Below, one piece after another: positions 40,780 through 52,231 of a DNA stretch of 64,000 bases. The notes beneath the pieces are model-generated. The model saw only the letters and a program-made list of their open reading frames with translations. It was not told where the DNA came from and did no database searches. Position numbers and translations under genes: made by a program. This DNA comes from Carallia brachiata (taxonomy: Eukaryota > Streptophyta > Magnoliopsida > Malpighiales > Rhizophoraceae), in contig JADCRB010000026.1 of assembly GCA_021464245.1 (NCBI GenBank), positions 1,506,639 to 1,570,638 on the forward strand. The letters run 5' to 3'. Every line of letters starts with the position of its first letter. The first letter of the stretch is position 1.

Positions 40780-41022
40780 TCAAGCAGAGAAGAAGCCATT
40801 AAATGCCAGAAGGCTGATCTGGCTCCTGGGTTCCGACACCCACTTGAAAAGCCCCGAATTCCGCTGACCAATCTTGTTCTTGATCATCTGATGATCAGCC
40901 ATGGAAGAGATGCAGGAAGCCCTGTTGATCTCCTGCAGGTCTCCTCCCGCTCCAGCCTTTCTTGAATTATCCTTAGTTCTCCTTTCGTACTCCTCCGCGA
41001 CCAGAATAGCAATGTCGGCCAT
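40780..41022 (-). CDS. Small plant-type protein of unknown function (80 aa)
   Basis: A single-exon frame from ATG 41022 to TGA 40780. It begins MADIAILVAEEYERRTK, has a short polar middle with one Cys, and ends SQISLLAFNGFFSA. I recall uncharacterised Arabidopsis proteins of about this length with the same head (MADIA-LVAEEYERR) and tail (FNGFFSA), but cannot name them with certainty. No signal peptide or membrane segment is visible. A TATA box about 120 bases upstream and a mixed-composition leader support a real gene. GC content is higher than in the surroundings. Not seen: any enzymatic motif. Confidence 0.72.
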   Translation of the reverse strand: MADIAILVAEEYERRTKDNSRKAGAGGDLQEINRASCISSMADHQMIKNKIGQRNSGLFKWVSEPRSQISLLAFNGFFSA

Positions 41023-41142
41023 GTTTTCAGTGATCTGACAGAGGACCCCTTGTTTTGTCTTTTCTGACCGTGTTATTACAACTTGATTTCCTTTGGTTGG
41101 TGATTGAGATTTGTAAGAAAGTCACCTGAGGAGGAGCTGCTA

Positions 41143-41148
41143 CTTATA
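41143..41148 (-). promoter_or_regulatory. TATA box of the 80-aa gene
   Basis: On the minus strand the sequence reads CACTATAAGTAGC, with TATAAG at 41148-41143. That would put transcription start near 41115 and give a leader of about 90 bases before ATG 41022. Confidence 0.55.
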
Positions 41149-41578
41149 GTGGAAGATGACGAGGAGGAACTGAAATTTTTGAATGTTTTGGATAAGGTTG
41201 AGTCTGACAGGTGGCTCTTCTAGCGGATTCTTGTTGTTCTAAAGGCTAAAGGGCCCGTGGTGTCTTCGGTTGAATGGGTTTTGGGTCCTGGTTTTATGCC
41301 TTAGTGGTATCACCGTGGAATTACACGCTAGGAAGTCTTTTCTTTTGTTGGTTAACTGACTTACTGGAATTTGGGATATTCAGTTTTAAAAATATCGTTA
41401 GAAAATGTTTCAGGTTCTTTCCAACTTATAGAACAGATGTTCATCTTGAGAAGTTGGTCGGCGCCGCTGACCGACCACAGCAAAAACTGCCACTTTATTG
41501 TCAAAGTTACGCGGTTTTGTTCAACAGTTTCGCAGTTATTTTAGGCTCTAGAAACTTCAGATATGGAATGATTTAAAT

Positions 41579-42258
41579 TAGGCCCGTTTGTTTTAAAAGT
41601 TGGAATTAGAATCAGAATTAAAATCAAAATTAAATAGAATTGAAAACGAAATAATTTTTTTTATAATATATTTGTTTATTCAGGAATCAGAATCAAAATT
41701 TTTTGTAATCGTTTATTTTAGTTTAGAATCGGAATCAATATCAAATATATGATAATATTTATTTCACTAAAAATAAATAACCAATAAATACAAAAAATAA
41801 AAAAATTATTATGAATATCAAAATAAAAATTAAAAATACAATAATATTGTAACATAATTTCAAATTAAAAATATTAAATAACGATAATAATAATAATAAT
41901 AATAATAATTTATTATTATTATTATTATTTATTTCACAATAACAATCATAAATATAAAATCTAAAATTAAAAAATAACATAAATTTTTATTAATAATGAT
42001 AACAAAGAAGAAGTATGAATAATATTGTTATACCAAAATGATATTGTAGATATTATAAAATAAGTCATTATTAATAAATAAATTATTATTAAAATTATGA
42101 AATTTTTATGCAAATAATTTTATTATTTATGGTTATTATTAATATTATGAAAATATATATAATATTATTATCATTTATAATGTAATTATTATCCTAATTT
42201 TTGAAATATTTAATTTTATTATATATACAAATATTTATTGTCATTATCATTATCATTA

Positions 42259-42294
<36 letters not shown>

Positions 42295-42532
42295 TATGAT
42301 ATTTATTTGTAATATTTTATTATAAAATAATTTATAAAGTGAGAGAGAATATGAGAGAATGAGAATAATTAACTATGTAAAGGTGAGAACGGTGATTCCT
42401 ATAGATGAGAGAATTTTATTCCAAAAAATAAGGGAATGGAAATGAGATTTTTTCCTACCAAATATCAAGAATGAGAATCACTCATTCCCATTCTCATTCC
42501 CAAGTAAAAAAAGGCCAACCAAACACCCCCTA
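41579..42532. mobile_element. hAT-type MITE with 8-bp target duplication
   Basis: The block starts TAGGCCCGTTTG and ends CAAACACCCCCTA (reverse complement TAGGGGGTGTTTG), so the tips are inverted. The flanks are ATTTAAAT (41571-41578) and AGTTAAAT (42533-42540), an 8-bp duplication with one mismatch, as for hAT elements. Subterminal parts also mirror each other: GGAATTAGAATCAGAATT on the left and an ATTCCCATTCTCATTCC type on the right. The interior is almost pure A/T with AAT/ATT microsatellites and codes for nothing. Confidence 0.75.
41884..41932. repeat. Palindromic (AAT)n-(ATT)n microsatellite
   Basis: A run of AAT triplets is followed at once by a run of ATT triplets, so the two halves are complementary and could fold into a hairpin with a stem of around 20 bp. 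A second (ATT)n run lies at about 42257-42293 in the same MITE. Confidence 0.85.
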
Positions 42533-42540
42533 AGTTAAAT

Positions 42541-44428
42541 AAATTCAATTGGGTTAATTTAAAATAAAATAATAATAAAATAAATTTATATAATATAAAA
42601 TTATAAGTGGATTATATTAAAAAAAATAAAAATAATAAATTATAAAAATTTGAATTTTTTTATTCTCGGTGTATTATTACTTAAGGAGCCATGATAGAGA
42701 CATGAATTTCTATCTCATCCTTTCCAATGGATATGAGAATCTCGAGACTGTAAATGAGTTAAGTTGAGTTGAGTTTATTTTTTTTCAGGTTTAACTTAAT
42801 AAAAAATATATTTGAAGTTGAGCTAGAGCTATTTTTGACTCTAGTTTTGATTTTAAGACTAGAGTTTGATTTTATAAAATTTTACCGAATTCAAGTTAAT
42901 TTTAAGTTCAACTCAGACTTTGATTTTAAGACTTGAATTTTTCTTTTTAGTTGAGTGACTTGATAAAATTTTATCAAATTCAAATCGATCTCAGCCTTGA
43001 CTCATTTATAAAAAATTTATTAATTATCTTGAAAATAAGTTTTGTTTATACTCAATATCAAGCTCAAATCAGCTTTATACCTAACTTGGCTAAAAAACAA
43101 TCGAAAAATCATTATTATTCATCACATATCAAAACGCCTATTCTCAAAATAAAAATTCACTACTTTAAGATTATAAAGATTAAACTAGTATTGGTTCAAC
43201 CAACTTCTAGTAATACATTTAACAAGCTTTATTAGATAATAAATCTATTGAACTTTTAAATAAGTTTTAAATAAGTTGTTTACAAGGTTAAACGAGCCAA
43301 ATTTGTCTTTAAGCCTGTTTGACAATGCTATTAGAAAAAATATTGTGAATAAAAGTATTGTAAACAAAAGTGTTAAGAATAAAAGTACTATTACTTAAAG
43401 TTGTATAATGTTTGGTAAAAGTGGTGAAACCATTTTGAAAAAAATCAAATTTAATTTTGTTTGTTTAGTAAAATTACTGTTAAAACAACTATTAGTATGT
43501 AAAATAATTATTAAGAACATGATTATTTTATTTCAGTTTTAAAAAATCCACATATTTGACAATACTTAATTTAATAATTGAGAGCATGTTGATTTTTGTA
43601 TTTTAATTTGAATTTTTACTCTAAATCTATATTTTTATTTTCTTTACTAGTGAATTGAAGAAAAAAATTTTCATTGTAAGTTTGTGAGACATAAAAATAT
43701 TGAACGTAATATAAAGAAGAATATTATCAATTTAAAAAAAATAATGTCAAAAAAATAAAAATATAAAGGAGAAAAATATAGTTTGCGTAATGTAGTGAAA
43801 ACATCAATTTTTGCAACCCAAATCATGCGTACTGCAACGTCCCAGGGATAGCCTCGATTGGATTTGGGATCTTCCCAAATCACGAAATTGAAGGAAAGAT
43901 TTTTATCAAAAAAAAATTATGGAGATATAGGGCTCTTTTAAGATAGGAATTGTAGTTATGTAAAGCATATCTTGAAACTGTGAAGATATCTGCTACATTT
44001 AAAATTTTACGTTGAATAAAAATTTACAGCACGATGGATTTTTCCCCTTTTATATAGTGGCAATCCTAAAAACTCTTGTGAAATGTGAGGTTATTTTTGT
44101 CCACTTAATAAAGAAAAAATGTGGTAGGGTCATTAAGTTGTAAAACAGTATCTTTTTGGTATCTTTTAAAAACTATGATTTGGATGACATCAGCAGCTGT
44201 AAAATGTGATTTAAAATTAATAACCAAATATCTTAAAAATTGCTTTTAAATTTCAAACACAACTTCTGCACATCAACGTAAGTTCAACTACACTACCAAA
44301 CATACATTTTATTTAAACTTGACTTGCTAAATAAATGAGTTTGAAATTAAAATTTGAATATTATTTGATTAAGTAAATAAATAAGTTCTAACGAACTCTA
44401 ATTGAGCCGAACCTTTGAATTTTTAATG
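42541..44428. other. AT-rich repeat-derived intergenic DNA
   Basis: No gene. The stretch is full of degenerate motifs such as TGAGTTAAGTTGAG and AACGAGCC that resemble old transposon debris. A possible further TIR element runs from about 43312 (GCCTGTTTGACAATGCTATT) to about 44305 (its weak inverted counterpart ends CCAAACATACA), but I found no target duplication. Confidence 0.4.
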
Positions 44429-44929
44429 GGGATATCAATATTTTTAGTCTTAAACCGTTAAATTTTTTTTACATTTGAGTTCTAAACCTTTTTGACATTT
44501 CATTTCAGTGCTAAACCTTTTAATTGCATACTAAATCAGTCCTTTAAGTTACAAAAAGTGGTCAATCGATTAATAAATGAGTTTAACCTAATAAAAATAA
44601 TTTAAAAAATGTTAAATATATGAATTAAATATTTTTTTCATCAACAAAATATGCACATTAAATATTATTTTAATCAAAAAATATACGAATTAAATATGTA
44701 ACATGCATATTTTTGATATAAAAGATATTCAATTCATATATTTAATATTTTTTAAAATAATTTTTTGTGAAGTTAAAATCACTTTTTAATAGATTGATCA
44801 CTTTTGGTAAATAGAGGGACTGATTTGGTAGAAAATCAAAAGATTTAGAACTCAAATGAAATGTCAAAAAAGTTTAGGACTCAAACGTAAAAAAATTTAA
44901 AAATTTAAGACTAAAAATATTAATATCCT
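44429..44929. mobile_element. Mutator-type long-TIR MITE, copy 2
   Basis: 501 bp with a perfect 9-bp duplication, TTTTTAATG (44420-44428 and 44930-44938). The arms are long inverted repeats: the left starts GGGATATCAATATTTTTAG, and the right reads AGGATATTAATATTTTTAG in reverse complement. Internally it shares with 24428-24892 the blocks ACTAAATCA-TC, a GATCAA-type site, and ATGAATTxAATATTTTTTT. No coding capacity. It is less diverged between its arms than copy 1. Confidence 0.88.
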
Positions 44930-45219
44930 TTTTTAATGAACGTTTTCTTTGTTGACGGCTTTACTAATAGAACCACTTTTTTTGTCTTTTTAAATTAAGG
45001 GCGTAGATAAGTTAATAAAATATATTTTTCCTTAATGGATGGGGCCCACCCATCTGTCCATTATCCGTCCTTGTTTTTCTTCGTATTACTTATTTAATTT
45101 TTTTTTTCAATAGAACTTACTAAAACGATTTTAGATTACTCTATTAGCAATTTTCTTTTTTGGGTCCCAATCTATCGGCAAGTCTTTTTTTTTTTTGGTT
45201 GAAATCTATTGCCAATTCT

Positions 45220-45820
45220 TTTTTTTGGTCAAGGGGGAGGGGAGACCCCAATCAAGGAATTACAAAATGAGGGAGATTAACGTCTATAATGTCGTCGAGC
45301 ATAAGTTGACGAATACCGTTAGGAGGCTGGTCCAAAAATTGGAATTCAAACGGAAAGGAGAAGGAATAGGAGGCCAACTAATCAGCAGACCGATTAGCTT
45401 CCCGGTAAATGTGCAATAATTACACCTGCCAAGGCCGAGACAGTAAATGCTGGCACTCTTGAATGAGGCTCACTTGGAGATGGTAAGGCAGCACACCCTT
45501 AGCAATAAGAGACAACACAGAGGAGGAATTGACTTCCAACAAAAGTCGGTGAAGTCCCAATGTCCAAGCACAGTGCAGACCATGAAAAATCGTCCAAAGT
45601 TCAGCAACCATAGTCGATGCACTACCCAAGTTACAGATAAAGCCACCAATCCACTGGTCGCGAGGGTCCCGGAAGCCCACCAGCTCCAGCTAGCCCCCGA
45701 TCACCTTTGACTGCCCCATCAGTATTCAGCTTTACCCAGGACAAGGGAAGGGGGAACCATCCGATATAGCGTTCCACTCGTGAACATTGAAGGGGGATAG
45801 GTTTTAACGACCCCCAAGCG
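45220..45820 (-). mobile_element. 5'-truncated LINE, 3' end with RNase H domain
   Basis: The element lies between perfect 17-bp duplications AATCTATTGCCAATTCT (45203-45219 and 45821-45837). It ends on the minus strand in an A-run (T-run at 45219-45226 on the plus strand). The minus strand encodes the C-terminal RNase H domain of plant L1-type LINEs: WVKLNTDGA with the first catalytic Asp, a frameshift after 'GAGG', then FRDPRDQWIGGF, AELWTI with the catalytic Glu, and HIYREANRSAD. The Asp expected in 'ExDS' is Asn (EVNS). Two in-frame stops (45422-45420 and 45380-45378) complete the inactivation. Only about 600 bp was inserted. Confidence 0.92.
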
Positions 45821-45837
45821 AATCTATTGCCAATTCT

Positions 45838-48800
45838 CCTAATTAAAAAGTACTTTTTGGATATATAAGTGTACAGGTAAAATGGACACGCTGATCAACA
45901 ACCTGGGCAGGCCTGCCTAGTGCAGGCCGTGTCAGAACTTTGCTTGTAATGAACAGTAACAGACCATTCTAGGCACGATCTATTTTCCATAGTTGGATTG
46001 GGCTGGAAGCCCATTACTTGTAATGGGCCCAAACACGAACTCAATCTTTTTATTTTATTTTTAAAAAGCAATGAATTGTTATCTTATCTTTTTAGTAGTC
46101 TAAGACGATACGAAGAAAGCATAGTAATTATCATAGACACAATACAAGTTAGGAATAAAAATTAGTCAAGACACGATATAGAGATTAACCCAAATATGAC
46201 ACAACACGAGTTATAGTGCTTGAACCTATAGATTATGTCAATTTATTGTCTAAATATTCAAATACTGGCTGAAACGACTTGAAAGACACATAGGTCATAC
46301 TAAAGTTTAACACGAAACTAAACGATATGGCCATCAAGAAAATATATGTCGTGCTCAATATAACAGTACCCATTTACAATGTCTACATAGATGCACAAAC
46401 ATTTTGTTTTTGTGACTTTTGATGGTCAAAATGATTCACCATAATTTAATGATGCAATTAATGTTTGATTTGCATGATTAAGTTGGAACTATAACATTTC
46501 CAAACGAGTGTAAGAAGAGATATTCTCATCACCAACTCCAATTTTGTCTCCAAACTGGGTATTTTGCTCAACTACTTCACATGGCTTGGCTGCACTGTTT
46601 AGTTTATCAAATTGAGAGACAAACGAACCTGCCAGCGCCAGTCTAATCACATGGCCCCCACCCCCACGTGTTTGCTTTGGTTTTGCAACTTTTCTACACG
46701 GTCTTATTATTTGTTCGTAATTTAGCAGTTCTTTTCGATATCCGATAGCTCTCACTGTTGTTAATTTTGTAGCAGCGGCTGACACCGGCTATCTTTTGAA
46801 ATTTGAACACTTTGTTTTTCCCTTGCTTTTGTCCTGGAAATACATTATCCTCTTCTCATCTCCTTTGTAACTCCGCATAATCTAAGTTCTTAACAGTTTT
46901 TAAGTCAACCCATCAATTGTTTCACCTTTTTGTCCATAATATGTACTAATCTCTTAATAGAAATAAATAACAATACGAAAAAATCTGGATTGGTGCAAAA
47001 GAAACTCGAAAAACATAATTAGAAGATATAAAAATTCATGATAAAATAAGGGATGAAATTAGGGGTGAAGGGACTGGTGACGGATCGAAATTTAGTAAAA
47101 CTAGTTCAAAAATCCCCCCCCCCCATGTTGGCAGAAATGTACGAGAACGACGTCTCCTTTATTGATATGTACATAGTTAGTAACTAACTTATTAACTCTT
47201 CTCAAAAAAAAAAAAAGTAACTAACTTATTAACAACTTTGACGTGGGCTAAAAATCTCCCATTCGGGGAGACAAGGGAGTATAACCAATGGTCTATGAAG
47301 GGTCAGTTACATTTTACACCCTGTAAAATAGGATCTAATCATAGATTGAGATTCTTCATTAAAAAACGAACTAAAAACAATCTCATTTTTGCATGCAGTA
47401 ATAGAAAACAACCTCGATAAGTTGCCGTAAACAAAAGTTTGTTATAATAACAATGCCATTGAAATGTGCAGGAAGCGTCCAAAATGTCCTTCCAATGATA
47501 AATACCCATATAACTGTTTGGTACACAAACTTGCACAGAAAACAGCACAAAAAGGCAATGTTCCAACGGCTACAAGTAGTCCAAAATATTGTAAAAAGCG
47601 AAGAAACAACGAAGGAATAAATATCAGAAGCAACAGTGGGAGCAAGGGTGGAAGAATTGGATTATTATAGATAATTTAGTCAAAAAGATATTAGCAGTTA
47701 CTATTTGTCCTAAAAAGTAGCTCTAGCATATTAATTTTAATCAATTGTTTATTTTTTAAAGCAAAAAACAACCCTAACAACTAGCTAAAAAACTTTACTA
47801 AACATTCTAACACTCTTTCGTTGCAAAGTGAACGACAGTAGCAACGTAAAATCGAACACGCTTTAATTATTAGTAAAGGTGCTTTTTGACATTCTATATG
47901 TCACGCGAGTGTCTAACGACAAATTTGGAGAAATTACTAACGGTACGTACTGACTTAAGTACGAACTACTTCAAACTGTGGTGACCTTATTTTGAAAAAA
48001 AAAAAAAAGAGTTATTGATTAGGTTTTAATAAAACGAAAACTTGCACTTTCTTTGAGAGAGTGGAATCTCTATGGCATAAACGGGAGGAACTCTTGTTTG
48101 GCACAATGTTGTCAAATGTGGATCGGATCTATTAGTTCAATCGATCGAATTAGTGATTGATTTAAGTTTCAGCCTAGATTGTAGCTAAAATTTAATGAAA
48201 GATTGAATAGGTTAAAATTTAGTCAATGAATTAGTTCAAATGGTTAGACTAATGAACTGGTTTTGGGTTGACATAGTTATCAAACTCTCAATAATTAAAA
48301 AAGATTTTACTTCACTATATGAGATTTGGGTTTTCAACTCTTGACTTCTAATATGAAGAGTGAACTTTATACCATTAAATCAACTTGTAACTTATTATAA
48401 TTTTTTTAACTTATTATTTTCTCAAACTTCTCACGTAACACACACACTATCCTATTTGCTTTGTAAGTGTACTTTATATAACTAATAAATTAACATTTAC
48501 TATTTTCTCTCCTCTAAAAAAACAATTATTATTTTTTGTCTCTCTTTTCTTTTTTTGTTAAGAAAATTATTAATTTTATTAATTTTTAATCTTACCTTAT
48601 AATCAATTGTAAATCGTATTTTTTAAATTTACAAATATAAGTATTCTAATACATACATATATATTATAATATTACATTTTATATATTACTTTTTATAAAT
48701 AATGTATGTAGATATTTATTTTTTATATATTTAATATTAAATATCAATTATATCGTTTCAACTTCGATTAATTAAATTAAAATAATTAAATTTTAAATTA

Positions 48801-49204
48801 TTAAATTTTTTAGTTCAATGACTAATTCAACTCTTACAACCTTAATTTAACAAAAAAAAAAAAAAAAAAATGAAACAAAACAGGTGGGGCCAGGAAATTT
48901 TCCCTCGTCCCACCAAAAATTCTTCACCCCACCCGGGTCCCAAAAAAAAAAAAAAAAGGATGCTTCCCAAGTTGGGAGCGGGACTTTTTATTTTTTATTT
49001 TGCTTTCAAAAGTATAATTATTTTTATTGTCTTATTTTTATTTTTTTTTATTTTTATGTTTTATGAGTTAAATTAGTATTATGTATAATATATATTATTT
49101 TTTTTATTTTTAAATAAAATATTTTAAAATTTTCTTTTATCATATTACACTATTTTAAATATTAAATAATAAAATATATTTATATTTTCTAACATTCATT
49201 CTCT
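45838..49204. other. Intergenic DNA with no supportable gene
   Basis: AT-rich with a few mixed-composition patches (45880-46060, 46490-46790, 47460-47670). The frame at 46785-46489 (minus) has no ATG. The Lys-rich ATG frame at 47464-47670 has no recognised motif. A C-run near 47110-47120 and A-runs near 48849 and 48941 bracket a short GC-rich stretch (48880-48940). Confidence 0.5.
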
Positions 49205-49440
49205 CATTGTGTGATCAGATAGTGAAAAATTGAATAAAAAGTGAATGATAAAAAAATGAATAAAAAATAATACAGTAATGATGATATTATGGTTGATAAA
49301 AAGTAATAATTAAAAAATTGTGAGAAAGAAAATAAATAATAATTTATGAGAAAAAATAAAAATAATTATTTAAATAAAAAAAATTTAAATTTTTTTTTTA
49401 ATTTTTGTTTTCTCTAAAAAGTAGCCAAACATGGTGTGAG
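49205..49440. mobile_element. MITE-like block related to 1092-1512
   Basis: It opens CATTGTGTGATCAGATAGTG, close to the start of the copy at 1092, and closes GCCAAACATGGTGTGAG. The interior has GAGAAAGAAAATAAATAAT and AATAATAATTTATGAG, matching (inverted) the block at 50738-50979. The ends pair weakly and no clean duplication is visible. Confidence 0.4.
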
Positions 49441-50737
49441 TGAACGATATTGAACTTTATCCTGCCCAGCCCAGTATACAGTGCCCAAAGTCAAAAGGCT
49501 AATATAAGTGGAGAATTTTAATCATTGATTTTATGGAATAAGCTAAGGCCGCCTAGCAAAAGTTGAACGAAAACCTTGTCCTATTCCACAGTTTTATTCA
49601 CCCGCCAGGATTTTAGTGCGATAAGCATGCAGCCACTCCGGGGCAGCTGATTTAATAAACGCAATAATAATCCAACTCTGCCTGTACCCACCATTGTCTC
49701 CTATACCTAAGCCAGAGACTAGACTAGACTAGAGTGACGTCATGCAATTTCTTCTTTTATGTATTTGGTATCATTCTTTCTATTCTATTAGCATCATTTT
49801 TATCTTATCCAGAGTTCCTTTCGTTCAAAAAAATAAAAACATTAACATTTAATTTAAAACAATATTTCGTGATTAAGTTTGATAAAATAAGTAATTAATT
49901 TTACGATATTAAATAATTTATTTATTTATTTTTTAAAAAATTTATTATATTTTTTTTATAATCTAATAATTTAAATTTTATGTATTTATTGTGTTTACAC
50001 TATAAAAATTTATGATTAAATCTCGTTCATGAATTATTAGTAAAATTAATAGTTTGACATTATTACATTAACTTAACGTAATGGAGACTACTATACAACA
50101 TAGAATCATCGATTTATTATTTTTCTTGACATTCTTTTTTTTTTTTTTTTTTTGATCACAAGGGTTGCCAAAAGACTAAAAAAAATCAAGACAGAATCAA
50201 TAAGGTTCGAAATAATAATCAAAAGATCTCAATATAATATTTTAGTTAATTATACTAAAAACACGTGATTTGATATTTCAATTTTAACTAAGAAGAGCAT
50301 ATGTAATCCATATCATATCATTAATATTCTGCTTGACTTGTACTGCCTGTTTGGATAAGGCTATCTTCGGGTAACCTTTTTCATCAAAGATAGATTAAAA
50401 GTTTTTCTCTCGGTAATAGTAAGGACTTTCCCGTGTTAGAGTGGTATGATTATATTCTTAGAAGTGTTCCCCACAAGAATCGAATTTCGGTTGGATTTTT
50501 TTTGAACAAGACTACGCTACACTTAATCAGCAACACTTTTTCATTAAGCTGACCCTGTATCTATATATTTTAAAAGGGATAAAATTTTTAAAATTAATTA
50601 ATTAATGATATATATTACTTTCTTACTTAAATAAAAAATATAATTTTATTAATAAAGGTACAGTAGGGAGGACCACGAAGTCACCATCCTAAAAAGGGAA
50701 CAAAACCATTGTTCACGAACCAACATTCTCCACTTTG

Positions 50738-50979
50738 ATGCTTTGTGTGGTAAAATATAGGAAAGAAAAAGAACAGAAAAGAAAAAAAAAATTATTTTTT
50801 ATTTATTTTTTTGATTTATTTTTTATTAATTTAAATAATTAATTTTTATTTTTTTCTCACAAATTATTATTTATTTTTTCTTTCATAACTTTTTAATTAT
50901 TTTTTTATCAAGCATAATACTTTTGTTACTATATTATTTTTTATTTTTTTATTTACTTTTTTTAATCCAAACAGAGCAT
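50738..50979. mobile_element. Tourist-like MITE, inverted relative of 49205-49440
   Basis: The ends form an inverted repeat: ATGCTTTGTGTGG at the left, and ATGCTCTGTTTGG from the right end in reverse complement (11 of 13 match). The AT-rich interior contains CTCACAAATTATTATTTATTTT, the complement of the block in 49205-49440. It sits about 125 bp upstream of the TATA box of the 78-aa gene, so it lies within its promoter region. Confidence 0.55.
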
Positions 50980-51102
50980 AAAGCTTTCTTGTTGAGGACA
51001 CTTTACTTGTCTCATATCTGTGTGCTAAGAACTGTTTTGGAATAGCTAATGCTAATTAAACGATGCCAAATTATTTAGTTATGCCTCCCTCTTCACGCCC
51101 AA

Positions 51103-51112
51103 TATATAAATA
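51103..51112 (+). promoter_or_regulatory. TATA box of the 78-aa gene
   Basis: TATATAAATA, a strong plant TATA match, 135 bases before ATG 51247; transcription would start near 51135. I looked nearby for the hypoxia-responsive promoter element (AAACCA-type core) and saw only an imperfect AAACCATTGTT at about 50703. Confidence 0.65.
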
Positions 51113-51246
51113 GTTCCCTCAGAGCCTCCAATCTGGCCACACACAGCTTTAAAAATCCTATAGCTTTCTTGGTGTTGGATCTTTGTTTCCAGTTCCGTTT
51201 ATACAAATTTCTAGCATATATCTACGCTTTCGTTCTTTCCTATACC

Positions 51247-51483
51247 ATGGCGTCTCTTGGAGCTGCATATGCTCGAGTCTACTTGATGCAAAAGGAACTT
51301 AAGGAGAAATTGAAGAGAATGGAAGAGGAAGGAACGAGAACAGGAGAAATTTGCAGTCGGGAGAGGGAGTTGGTGGGTAGTTCTTCAAGTGCTAGAAGGA
51401 GCACAAAAGTCCATCCCCGTAATAATTTTCCAGTCTCTACAGGGAAGCCACCAAGAGAAGCACGGAATAATATTGCAGCCTAA
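51247..51483 (+). CDS. Small protein, probable counterpart of hypoxia-responsive At5g10040/At5g65207
   Basis: A single-exon frame of 78 residues with a good start context (ACCATGGCG). It begins MASLGAAYARVYLMQKELKE, continues as a charged helix (KEKLKRMEEEG), and ends in a basic, Ser-rich tail with KVHPRNNFP. No catalytic motif or clear membrane segment is visible. The assignment rests on position (between a TGA1/TGA4-type gene and an At5g10050-type SDR, where Arabidopsis has At5g10040) and on a general resemblance of the N-terminus to what I remember of that family. In Arabidopsis both paralogues are, as I recall, induced by low oxygen. The molecular function is unknown. A TATA box and a short leader support expression. 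Confidence 0.7.
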   Translation: MASLGAAYARVYLMQKELKEKLKRMEEEGTRTGEICSRERELVGSSSSARRSTKVHPRNNFPVSTGKPPREARNNIAA

Positions 51484-52228
51484 TGTGTTGCAGGGGGCTT
51501 TTTTGTCTATTTCTGACAGCTTTTCCTTCCTCTTTGGACTGCCTTTGACAGTAGCCCCAATAATATGGTTGGAAATTTGTGGTGATGGATTTCTCAGTTC
51601 AACCTCCTCAATCAGACCCTTTTGTTTTCTTTCTCTTATTTTATTTTATTTTTTATTTTTCTTCAACTTTCTTTCTTTTTAGTTTTTCCCCTTCATGTGT
51701 GATGTGGTTCTGTTTCTTTTCCTTTGGAATCGGAGATGATGTTCAGAGTAACTAGTGTACACTCTCACGGGTACTTATCCAATGTTGTATCTTGTCTTGA
51801 TAAGTTGGAATCAATCTATTCCTGTCTTGTATTGTACTTTCAGTACAATTCTTTGTCATATAGGTTGGATTTTATTAACTAGAAAAGCTAAAATTTATGT
51901 ATATATACACTTATAACTTGATGTGGTAGTCTGATTAATGATTTGGAGCGTTCTTTCTGCATTAATTTGGTTTAAGTCCAACATTTCTTAATATGTTATG
52001 AATGTTGTGCTTTACATGTTATGAGATCTAGATTTGTTGACATTAAAGCTAATATCGAGAAAATTTATTTGGGTCCAACAATGCTCGGTATTCAGGGATA
52101 GGTTCTTCCTATAAGAGAAATTGAATGAAAACGATAACAAATAATTCATAATTTTGACTCATAAATATAATAATGTTTATATCAATAATGCACTTTTTTT
52201 TATTGTAAAAAAGAAAAACATATACACT
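51484..52228. other. 3' UTR and spacer after the 78-aa gene
   Basis: T-rich sequence compatible with a 3' UTR to about 51900, then AT-rich spacer. No other feature seen. Confidence 0.5.
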
Positions 52229-52231
52229 TTA

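Noticed and set aside
43312..44305. Possible additional TIR element
   Set aside because: The ends pair only weakly and no target duplication was found, so it is mentioned only as intergenic debris.
46489..46785. 98-codon minus-strand frame
   Set aside because: It has no ATG at its start and no domain character.
47464..47670. Lys-rich 68-codon ATG frame
   Set aside because: No family similarity recognised; overlapping frames on the other strand are equally open.
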